NCBI RefSeq assembly: GCF_002208115.1
Contig: NZ_CP020946.1
Location: 1,860,001 to 1,924,000, forward strand
Length of the DNA: 64,000 nucleotides
Reading direction: 5' to 3'
Source of the DNA: Bdellovibrio bacteriovorus
GTDB taxonomy: Bacteria > Bdellovibrionota > Bdellovibrionia > Bdellovibrionales > Bdellovibrionaceae
Part shown: in pieces, positions 1 through 7,042 of the stretch
Layout: every line of letters begins with the position of its first letter
Numbering within the stretch: the first letter of the stretch is position 1
The notes under the pieces: generated by a model
Seen by the model: the letters and a program-made list of their open reading frames with translations, nothing else
Told to the model about the DNA's origin: nothing
Databases searched by the model: none
Translations under genes and position numbers: made by a program

Positions 1-338
1 ATCTGGGGCTTCTCGCGGTGCGGATTTCCCAGGAGTTTCCCGAATACTTTGAATACTCGTCCAGCAAAGAGCTGACCTTTCGCGATTTTCAAAAGAAAAA
101 TACCAATGACTTGTTGTTTTCAAAACTGCCCGTGGACGGCATGAAGACCGGACATATTAAAGCAGCAGGCTGGTGTGTGATGGTCAGCGCGCGAAAAAAC
201 AAACGCCCGGATAAAAAGTCCGGGCGTTATATAGCCGTTGTTTTGGGGGCGCCCAGCAATCACGATCGATTTGCTGCGGGCCGGACTCTGCTGGAGTTTG
301 CTTTCAGTCAACCCCGAATCCTCAAAGAGACCTTTTAG
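1..338 (+). CDS. D-alanyl-D-alanine carboxypeptidase, C-terminal part (5' end outside window)
   Basis: The reading frame is open from base 3, so the start lies before the window. The visible 111 residues look like the end of the catalytic domain of a peptidase S11 (PBP5/DacA) enzyme. A PEYFEY segment is followed by VDGMKTGH, which carries the KTG box of the active site, and then by an IAVVLGAP strand. Family members trim the terminal D-alanine from peptidoglycan pentapeptides in the periplasm. A lysine-rich insert (KNKRPDKKSGR) after the KTG strand is encoded by a perfect 10-bp inverted repeat at 202-228. The stop overlaps the stop of the convergent gene by four bases. The PBP5 C-terminal beta domain appears to be missing or very short. 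Confidence 0.82.
   Translation, partial: LGLLAVRISQEFPEYFEYSSSKELTFRDFQKKNTNDLLFSKLPVDGMKTGHIKAAGWCVMVSARKNKRPDKKSGRYIAVVLGAPSNHDRFAAGRTLLEFAFSQPRILKETF
193..228 (-). terminator. Rho-independent terminator for the outer membrane protein gene, inside the opposite gene
   Basis: Bases 202-211 and 219-228 form a perfect 10-bp stem with a 7-base loop. Read on the minus strand, the stem is followed by a T-rich run at about 193-201. That is the right arrangement for ending transcription of the minus-strand gene whose stop is at 335. The whole hairpin lies within codons of the plus-strand carboxypeptidase gene. Confidence 0.7.
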
Positions 339-904
339 TAACCCACTCCAAAAGACAGTGTGTGCTGCACATCGTTTTTAGACAGGTCGGAATAGTCCCT
401 GAAGACCATCGTGGCGCTTAAATTCACTGAAAACACACCGAGCTTCACACCCACTTGGGCACCGGCATAGGGGTTGTATTTCAGATCCTTGTCTTTTCTT
501 GTGACCACGCCACTGGACGTGGATTCTTCAAAGCCTTTGGTGGCTTGCGCTCCCAAACGCGCGGAAGAGAAGAAATACTGATTGAATCTGTAAGTGGAGC
601 GAATGCCGAGCTTGTAGTTTTCGTCCTCGTGATAAACCTTTTCCGGGGTGCCAGAGAAAGTTTCGGTATCAGAGGCACGGGAATACTCAGCTTCGCCGGA
701 AAGCAAATCCACACCGGCCGACAGGCGCACGCCGTACATCGCGCAGGTTGCTAAATGCGGGCTGGGGCTGCTGCGATAAACGGTTTCATAACCATAAAGT
801 GGCTCAATCGCGTAACCGGAGCCTTTCACCAAAGTGAATTGGCGGGCGGATGCCACGGAGGTTGCCATCAACATCGCCAGAACTGTCAGGAATTGAATTT
901 TCAT
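335..904 (-). CDS. Predicted outer membrane beta-barrel protein
   Basis: The 189-residue product has a signal peptide (MKIQFLTVLAMLMATSVASA, probable cut after the ASA). Alternating hydrophobic and polar strands follow, and the last strand ends in an aromatic residue (SFGVGY), typical of small outer membrane barrels. A good ribosome binding site (AAGGGGG) lies before the ATG. I see no recognisable enzymatic motif; the size suits an 8-stranded barrel. It is monocistronic and converges on the carboxypeptidase gene with overlapping stops. The barrel prediction rests on composition and strand pattern only. Confidence 0.65.
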   Translation of the reverse strand: MKIQFLTVLAMLMATSVASARQFTLVKGSGYAIEPLYGYETVYRSSPSPHLATCAMYGVRLSAGVDLLSGEAEYSRASDTETFSGTPEKVYHEDENYKLGIRSTYRFNQYFFSSARLGAQATKGFEESTSSGVVTRKDKDLKYNPYAGAQVGVKLGVFSVNLSATMVFRDYSDLSKNDVQHTLSFGVGY

Positions 905-1068
905 AAGGCCCCCTTGTTGGACTTGTCTTGCATTTGTTTAATCGGCTTATTGGGCGGGAAGTTTTACAGGACGTTATGACAGGAGACGGCTTTTGATACA
1001 GACTTGGGTATGGCTTTACGGCTGGTAAACGAGTATCGTGATGTTCTGGAGTAATTTAAGATCAGATT

Positions 1069-1755
1069 ATGAAATACGATTTGTTCCTTTTTGATTTGGA
1101 TGACACTTTGTTGGACTTTAAAGCGTCGGAAAAGCTGTCCTTTGTTTCGGCGATGCATTCGGTGGGTCTGACGACAGATCTGGACAACCTTTTTCGCACC
1201 TATCAAATTGAAAATGCCGCTTTGTGGAAGCAGTTTGAACAGGGAAAAACCACCAAGGATCTTTTAAAAGTCGAACGCTTTCGCAAGTTGTTTGAAATCC
1301 ACGCCATCGAAATCGACCCGGTTCTGACAGCGAACAGATACCTGGATGCTTTGCCAGAAGCTGTTGTGTTGATCGATCACGCGGTTGAGCTGTGTGAATA
1401 TTTAAGTGGCAAAGGGGAGCTTGGAATTATCACCAACGGGATTCAAGCCACTCAAGTTCAACGTCTTAGTCGCTCAAAGCTTGCTCCGTATGTCAGATTT
1501 ATGGCTGTGTCGGAAGAAGCAGGATTTGCGAAGCCCGATGTTCGATTCTTTGAATACACCGTTAAACAAGCCCGTAAGTTTGATAAAAGCTCGACCTTGA
1601 TGGTGGGCGACAAACTGGAAACAGACATCCTGGGGGCGCATCATTTCGGTATTGATTCCTGCTGGTTTAATCCGGCAAAAGTCAAAATCGAACCCCATGA
1701 GGTTCCCCCGCAAATGCAAATTACGCATCTTTCTGAACTGAAGAAAATGGTTTAA
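1069..1755 (+). CDS. HAD-superfamily hydrolase, YjjG-like nucleotidase
   Basis: This 228-residue protein matches the YjjG family (HAD subfamily IA, TIGR02254 type) along its length. Motif I is FDLDDTLLDF with nucleophile D9 and acid/base D11. Motif II is IITNG. The motif III/IV region includes FAKPD and MVGDKLETDILG. YjjG enzymes dephosphorylate nucleoside monophosphates, including non-canonical pyrimidine nucleotides, in the cytoplasm. The cap domain lies between motifs I and II. It appears to be a single-gene unit. The family call is firm; substrate specificity cannot be read from the sequence. Confidence 0.85.
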   Translation: MKYDLFLFDLDDTLLDFKASEKLSFVSAMHSVGLTTDLDNLFRTYQIENAALWKQFEQGKTTKDLLKVERFRKLFEIHAIEIDPVLTANRYLDALPEAVVLIDHAVELCEYLSGKGELGIITNGIQATQVQRLSRSKLAPYVRFMAVSEEAGFAKPDVRFFEYTVKQARKFDKSSTLMVGDKLETDILGAHHFGIDSCWFNPAKVKIEPHEVPPQMQITHLSELKKMV

Positions 1756-1902
1756 GGCCCGGAGTTGCAATCAGGAACAGGTTTTTAAAGTCGTTGATCA
1801 AGGCTGAATGAAGGTGAGCATAAGTTAAATTGTAATGTTGCAAAGATGAATATTTCTTCAACGAATAGAGGTTCAGAGAGATAATGAAATCTGGAGGTCT
1901 TC

Positions 1903-2622
1903 TTGAAGACCGTTTTATTCGTTGCAGTTTTATGCTTTTCATCATGGGGCCGGGCTTTACCCGGTGTCCGCGTCGCATTTTCTCTTGATAAACCACCCTA
2001 TGTCATTCACGAGACGTCCAGTGGACTTGAAGTCGAGCTTCTACGACGGGTTTTTCTGGATATGGGATATGAAATGATACCGGTATTTCAACCACCGGCT
2101 CGATCCGTGCGCAGTTTGGAGCTGGGTCATGTTGAGGCCATGGCGACTATCAACAATACACCCAAATTTTATTTGTCTGATTCGTATATTACTTTTCAGA
2201 ACTTTGCCTGGACTTTAAAGTCCAAGAGCCATCAGTTGAATGGCCTTGGCGATCTTTCTAAAAAAAGTGTGATCGCCTTTCAAAATGCGCGGTCCTTTCT
2301 GGGGCCGGAGTTCAGTTCCGCCATCAGTAAAAATTCGGACTATCATGAATATGCCGAACAGAGCCGGCAGATTAAAATGCTGCTGATGGATCGCGTGGAT
2401 GTGATCATATGTGAAGAGCGGACTTTCAGGATGCAGAAAGATAAAATTCAGAGAAAATCCGCCCATCCTTTACCGGAAATCGCAAAGCATGCTCTGTTTC
2501 CAAAATCCCAGTACTCAGTGGCATTCCATGATAAAAGAATGCGTGATTCGTTTAACAAATCATTGAAAAGAATCCGTGAAAAAGGGGAGCTTAAGACCGT
2601 TTTCAATCAGTACGCTGATTGA
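1903..2622 (+). CDS. Periplasmic solute-binding protein, family 3
   Basis: The 239-residue product starts at a TTG, chosen because GGAGG lies five bases upstream; the nearby ATG at 1884 is out of frame. A signal peptide covers about residues 1-18. The rest has the SBP_bac_3 pattern: VAFSLDKPPYVI, an SGLEVELLRRVF segment, a hinge region, and a C-terminal IREKGELKTVFNQY helix. Family members bind amino acids or similar solutes for ABC importers, and some act as sensors. No permease or ATPase gene is adjacent, so it may work with a distant transporter or be an orphan binder. Confidence 0.75.
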   Translation: MKTVLFVAVLCFSSWGRALPGVRVAFSLDKPPYVIHETSSGLEVELLRRVFLDMGYEMIPVFQPPARSVRSLELGHVEAMATINNTPKFYLSDSYITFQNFAWTLKSKSHQLNGLGDLSKKSVIAFQNARSFLGPEFSSAISKNSDYHEYAEQSRQIKMLLMDRVDVIICEERTFRMQKDKIQRKSAHPLPEIAKHALFPKSQYSVAFHDKRMRDSFNKSLKRIREKGELKTVFNQYAD

Positions 2623-2627
2623 TCCGG

Positions 2628-2659
2628 ACGGGGAGAGATGTTTTTCACTATCCCCGTTT
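2628..2659 (+). terminator. Probable terminator after the solute-binding protein gene
   Basis: ACGGGGA at 2628-2634 pairs with TCCCCGT at 2651-2657 across a long loop, followed by a short T run. It begins six bases after the stop codon. The long loop and short T tract make it a modest candidate. Confidence 0.4.
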
Positions 2660-2668
2660 GATACAACA

Positions 2669-3289
2669 CTATTTTTTGCGGCTGTTGAACTCTTCCATGA
2701 AAGCTTCGAAGTCCTCATAGATGTCTTTTTCGATCCCAGCATGCATAATAGTCAGATCTTGTTCTTGTTCCAGTTGCTGAATCAAAGACTTCGCAGGCAA
2801 TGGACGCTGATCTGTGATCAGGAAGAAATGATAACCCAAAATGCAGCATTCCGTGGCGTTTAAACCTTCAATACGGGTTCGCACCGGGGCTGAAATGGTT
2901 TCGATATGCTCCGGATTGAATGCCGCCCAGAGGTGATAGTCGTTTTCTTCGATGAAACGGCCATTAAAGTCATGCGCCAAACGATCAAAACTGCCAATCA
3001 AATGCTGTTTCAAATTCAGACCCACCAGGAAATACAACAAAGCGATGCGGGATCTTTTAAGATGAAGTTCAGATCCATAGAAAGTGTCGTAATAATCAGG
3101 CTCATTGGTTTTCTTCAAGAAAGCGCGCTCTTTGAAAAACTCCATCGTGAAGGCGGCATTTCGTTCAAAGCGTGTCTGACAGGTCCCACAGATATTCAAA
3201 GTCGGGTTTTCAGAAGCATTCATCCAAGCCGGAAATAATGGTTCGGAATGGAGCTGGGATTGATTCGAACAAAGCGGGCAAGATTCCAT
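2669..3289 (-). CDS. Conserved-looking protein with an N-terminal CxxC zinc-ribbon
   Basis: I do not recognise this protein. From the ATG at 3289 it has 206 residues; a TTG further upstream at 3349 lacks a ribosome binding site, whereas AAAGG stands about ten bases before the chosen ATG. The N-terminus has two cysteine pairs, CPLC and CGTC, spaced like a small zinc ribbon. A mainly helical body follows and ends in an acidic tail. There is no signal peptide, so it is probably cytoplasmic. It has no obvious operon partner, and the ribbon alone does not define a function. Confidence 0.55.
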   Translation of the reverse strand: MESCPLCSNQSQLHSEPLFPAWMNASENPTLNICGTCQTRFERNAAFTMEFFKERAFLKKTNEPDYYDTFYGSELHLKRSRIALLYFLVGLNLKQHLIGSFDRLAHDFNGRFIEENDYHLWAAFNPEHIETISAPVRTRIEGLNATECCILGYHFFLITDQRPLPAKSLIQQLEQEQDLTIMHAGIEKDIYEDFEAFMEEFNSRKK

Positions 3290-3444
3290 ATTAATTAAGC
3301 CTTTAAAGAGATGCTTTTGAATGTAAATCCGGAACCAGTTCAGGGTCAATTCGATGAAAAGCCCACGGTTGAAGTGAGATATATAGTCTTCTGATAAGTT
3401 ATATTATGTAACGATAGCTATAGGGGTTTATTTGCTTATAAGCC

Positions 3445-4803
3445 CTAGGTCTTAATAAATTGATTCATTCTAGGCACTGAAACGTTCCATTTTAAGTCTT
3501 TATCGATGCGTTTCCGAAGCTCATCTGCAGCGGTTGATTCTCCATGCACCAGGAACGTTCTTTTTGGTGCCTCTGGAGCCTGCTTTAACCAGGTCATTAA
3601 ATCACTTCTATCTGCATGGGCTGAAAATGAATCTGATGGAACCACTTTGCAGTTAATCTCCACATAAAGACCATGGATTTTGATCTCTTTTGCGCCATTC
3701 AACAAGCTGTGTCCACGGGTTCCGGGGCTTTGAAATCCTGCCAACAGAACAATATTTCTTGGATCCGGTCCGAAAGCTTTCAAATGATGCAAGATCCGGC
3801 CACCAGTTAGCATTCCGCTGGCGGCGATGATGATTTTGGGCCCGGATTTATCATCGTTCAAAGCCCGGGATTCTTCGGCGGTTTTAACGGAATGAACTTC
3901 AGACATGATCTCAGCGAACTGTCCCGAAGCCAGACGTTGGAACGGGTGATAGTGTTCGTATAGTTTTGCGACCTCATGACCCATGGGAGAGTTAAAATAA
4001 ACGGGGATATGGGCGGGGACCTCCCCGTCTCTTTTTAGTTCCGTGATTTCATACAGCAGATTCTGCGCGCGGCCCACGGCAAAACTAGGAATCAGCAAGA
4101 CTCCCCGTGTTTTTGCGATCTCTAAAATGCATTGTTTTAAGACTTCTTTAGAGCTGATTTTAGAGTGATCGCGATCCCCATAAGTGGACTCCATCACCAT
4201 ATAATCGGATTGCACGGGAGGTTCTGGAGGTGGCATCAAGGGGTCATTATAACGACCTAAATCACCGGAAAATTGGATGCTGGTTTCACCGTTTGAAATC
4301 CATGCCGAAGCAGCCCCCAGGATGTGTCCGCTGCTGGTGAAATAAACCTTCAAAGTCCCGATATCAAATTCGGTGTGCAGATCCACCGGCGTTAAAAGAG
4401 GCAAAGTTTTTTCGGCATCTTCAATGGTGTACAAAGCCAGCGCGGGAGTGTGTTTGGAGAAACCTTTCTTGTTCGCGTATGCAGCGTCTTCTTCCTGGAT
4501 CTTGGCTGAGTCCAGCAAGATGATTTTAGTCAGCTCCAACGTCGGTTCGGTGCAGTAAATTCGCCCCTTAAAACCCCGTTTCACCAACAACGGTAAAGCT
4601 CCGCAGTGATCCAGATGTGCGTGAGTTAAAACCACAGCATCGATATCACGGGCCTCAAACGGAAAGTCTTCCCAGTTGAGCTCGCGAAGTTCTTTAAAAC
4701 CCTGGAACATGCCGCAATCGACAAGAATTCGGGTGCTGTTATTATGTACCAGAAACTTGGACCCTGTAACGGTGCCGGCTGCGCCTAAAAATCCAATTTC
4801 CAT
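3445..4803 (-). CDS. MBL-fold beta-CASP ribonuclease-like protein
   Basis: The start at 4803 is chosen because AGGGGAG precedes it; the frame stays open upstream but without a site. The 452-residue product opens with a metallo-beta-lactamase fold (MEIGFLGAAGTVTGS) and carries the zinc motif HAHLDH at residues 61-66. The beta-CASP and RNA-specificity regions follow, with SFSAHAD and a late LVHGE histidine. This architecture is shared with bacterial homologues of CPSF73/Ysh1 that act as RNA endo- or exonucleases. It stands alone between convergent and divergent neighbours. The fold is certain; the RNA substrate is inferred from the family. Confidence 0.88.
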   Translation of the reverse strand: MEIGFLGAAGTVTGSKFLVHNNSTRILVDCGMFQGFKELRELNWEDFPFEARDIDAVVLTHAHLDHCGALPLLVKRGFKGRIYCTEPTLELTKIILLDSAKIQEEDAAYANKKGFSKHTPALALYTIEDAEKTLPLLTPVDLHTEFDIGTLKVYFTSSGHILGAASAWISNGETSIQFSGDLGRYNDPLMPPPEPPVQSDYMVMESTYGDRDHSKISSKEVLKQCILEIAKTRGVLLIPSFAVGRAQNLLYEITELKRDGEVPAHIPVYFNSPMGHEVAKLYEHYHPFQRLASGQFAEIMSEVHSVKTAEESRALNDDKSGPKIIIAASGMLTGGRILHHLKAFGPDPRNIVLLAGFQSPGTRGHSLLNGAKEIKIHGLYVEINCKVVPSDSFSAHADRSDLMTWLKQAPEAPKRTFLVHGESTAADELRKRIDKDLKWNVSVPRMNQFIKT

Positions 4804-4938
4804 GAACTCCCCTTTGTCGATTTCTTTAAGAATAGCCCTAAATCTGACCGTATTTTGACCTTTTATGCGCGCGGTCAGAATTGTATTCACGCGGAAGGTC
4901 CGCTAGTCTTTGCGGGCGTTTTTGCGTAAGGGGGATTT

Positions 4939-5715
4939 ATGGCTAAAACGACGTTCGTTTCATTGTTTGTGCTTCTGGCAGCATTTCTGGTTTCTTGTTC
5001 GGAATCCAGCAATAAAAAGCCCACCCAAGGTGTAAAACCTGCCACCAGATCAGACGACTCCTGGAAAGCTCCTTATCCTGCGCACTGGTGGAAAGAAGTT
5101 CCGCGTGAAGAAGCCAAATCCTGGGAGATCCTTCCGCAAGATGCTGGCCGTATGGAAGTTGTTTTAAGCAAACGAAATGAACTGGGTCTGCTTTCAAATT
5201 TTGCGGAAGCCTCGTTTGTCTTTCACGGTGTTTGTTATCCAACGGTTGAAGCCTTCTGGCAGATGATGAAATATCCAGAGACTGAAAACGATCCGCGCTG
5301 GGCTTGGGCCAAGAACTGGAAATACACGCGCGAACAAGTTTCCCAGATGAATGGTTATGCCGCTAAAAGTGCGGGTGGCTATGCCAACTTCCTGATGGAA
5401 AAAAACGACGCCAACTGGGTGACCTTTGAAGGCAAAGTGTTTCCGTTTGCCACCAAGGAACCCGCCGAGCATTACAACCTGATCTTTGCAGCTCTGATCG
5501 AAAAGCTGCGCCAGAATCCTGAAGTTTTGGATGTTCTGGTAAAGACAAATGATCTGAAACTTCTCCCCGACCATGGTGTTTCGGAAAAATCCCCCCGTGA
5601 ATGGCATTACTATCTGCTGTGGATGGATATTCGCGAACAACTGAAAAACAATCAGTTGTCTTTGGTGACCAGCGAAGATCTGTCTTTGAAAACCTGCAAA
5701 GGTCGTAATAAGTAA
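4939..5715 (+). CDS. Lipoprotein carrying a NADAR (YbiA-like) domain
   Basis: The 258-residue product has a lipoprotein signal ending in LVSC with the acylated cysteine at C20. The next residue is Ser, not Asp, so outer membrane sorting is likely. After a linker, residues about 73-235 resemble the NADAR superfamily: RNELGLLSNFAEASF, then YPTVEAFWQMMKY with the conserved acidic residue, and late segments LRQNPEVLDVLVKTND and MDIREQL. Known NADAR proteins are cytoplasmic and act on ADP-ribose linkages or riboflavin intermediates; a lipidated one is unusual. The stop is two bases from the next gene, so the two are probably co-transcribed. The domain call is by pattern, without a search. Confidence 0.7.
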   Translation: MAKTTFVSLFVLLAAFLVSCSESSNKKPTQGVKPATRSDDSWKAPYPAHWWKEVPREEAKSWEILPQDAGRMEVVLSKRNELGLLSNFAEASFVFHGVCYPTVEAFWQMMKYPETENDPRWAWAKNWKYTREQVSQMNGYAAKSAGGYANFLMEKNDANWVTFEGKVFPFATKEPAEHYNLIFAALIEKLRQNPEVLDVLVKTNDLKLLPDHGVSEKSPREWHYYLLWMDIREQLKNNQLSLVTSEDLSLKTCKGRNK

Positions 5716-5717
5716 TT

Positions 5718-6899
5718 ATGTTTCAGGATTTTTCCGCCGCTTTTGAGAAGTACAAAGACACGTCCTTCGTGAATCTCAATAATGGCACCCTGGGATTGTG
5801 TCCATCGGTCGTGATTGATCAGCAAAAGGCCGAGCTTGGGACTTTTGAACACAACACATCTACTGGGTATGGTGCGGCCTGGGCTCGTCTGTGGGCCCTG
5901 CAAGAGCGTCTGGGGAAATTCATCAAGGCCCGACCTCAGGATCTGTTTCTGCGCCCCAATGTCACTTTGGCTTTAAATGAAATCATCATGGGTTTGCAAC
6001 TGCCTGCTGACTCCGAAATTCTTTCCACCAGCTTTGAATACGGTGCGGTTGTTAATATCCTGCATTTCAAAGCCCGCAAAGACCGTCTTTCTGTGCGTTT
6101 TATCAACGCGGATTTTATGTATGATGAAATCTCGGCGGATGAAGCGGTTTCAAAGATCGTTTCCCAAATCTCTGATAAAACCCGCGTCTTCGTTGTCAGC
6201 CACGTCTTTACCGGCAATGGCCTGACCATGCCTTTGGCAAAGCTGGCGGCCGCATTAAGAGCGAAAAACGTTTTGCTGGTGGTTGATGGGGCTCATGCAC
6301 CTGGGTTATTAGATTTAAACTTCACAAACGAGCTTCAAAACGTCGATTATTACGCCGGGAATCTGCATAAATGGTTTATGGGCCCCAAAGGCACCGCGTT
6401 TGGCTGGGTGAATCCATTGCTTCAGGATCAGATGCAGCCAGCTTATGGATCCTGGACCACGGAAGAAAAGATTCTGCCTGGTATGGGTGCTTATTGTGAT
6501 CATCCATTTGCAGCTCGCATGCTGTGGTCACATTCCATGAGCTATGCAAGTCTGTATGGTTTGGAATCGTGCTTTGATTTCTGGGATCAGACCGGACCTG
6601 AGCTTATCAGAACCGAAATTCAAAAACGTATGAACTATCTTGAAGACGGCTTAAATCAATTCAAGATCAGATCACTTAAAGGCCGGCATTCAGAAATTGC
6701 TTCAAGTCTATTATGTTACAAAATTGCGAAGTTTTCCGGAATCGAATTTGATGGTCTGTTTGTCCGTCATTCAAAACCAAATTTGCAGGTCGGCCTGCCA
6801 AGAGTTCCGGGCTTTCCTGTTCTGAGACTGACCCCGCACATTCATAACACCCAGGCTGAGTTGGATTCTGCCATTTCAACGCTTTCCAAGTTCGTCTAA
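5718..6899 (+). CDS. PLP-dependent aminotransferase class V family protein
   Basis: The 393-residue protein has the fold-type I pattern of class V aminotransferases, closest to isopenicillin N epimerase-like and cysteine desulfurase-like members. It opens with FVNLNNGTLG. VVDGAHAPG contains the aspartate that pairs with the PLP ring nitrogen, and NLHKWFMGPKG contains the lysine expected to form the Schiff base. A C-terminal domain with LRLTPHIHNT follows. It has no signal peptide and is presumably cytoplasmic. It starts two bases after the NADAR lipoprotein, suggesting one transcript. The reaction (desulfuration, epimerisation or transamination) is undetermined. Confidence 0.8.
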   Translation: MFQDFSAAFEKYKDTSFVNLNNGTLGLCPSVVIDQQKAELGTFEHNTSTGYGAAWARLWALQERLGKFIKARPQDLFLRPNVTLALNEIIMGLQLPADSEILSTSFEYGAVVNILHFKARKDRLSVRFINADFMYDEISADEAVSKIVSQISDKTRVFVVSHVFTGNGLTMPLAKLAAALRAKNVLLVVDGAHAPGLLDLNFTNELQNVDYYAGNLHKWFMGPKGTAFGWVNPLLQDQMQPAYGSWTTEEKILPGMGAYCDHPFAARMLWSHSMSYASLYGLESCFDFWDQTGPELIRTEIQKRMNYLEDGLNQFKIRSLKGRHSEIASSLLCYKIAKFSGIEFDGLFVRHSKPNLQVGLPRVPGFPVLRLTPHIHNTQAELDSAISTLSKFV

Positions 6900-6944
6900 T
6901 CCATCGACAGCCGTCGACGCAAATTGCTTCTTTCTCAGAATGAG

Positions 6945-6973
6945 ACGGGGAGTCCCCTACCCCTCCCCGTTTA
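6945..6973 (+). terminator. Hairpin after the aminotransferase gene, possible terminator
   Basis: ACGGGGAG at 6945-6952 and CTCCCCGT at 6963-6970 form a perfect 8-bp stem with a 10-base loop. Only a short TT follows, so it is a weak intrinsic terminator or an RNA 3' stabiliser. It stands 46 bases after the stop. Confidence 0.4.
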
Positions 6974-7042
6974 AGTCCAACGTAGTGCTTATGACTTAGC
7001 ACGGGCATTGCTTTAGTAACCTTCTGAAGAAGAGGAGTTATT

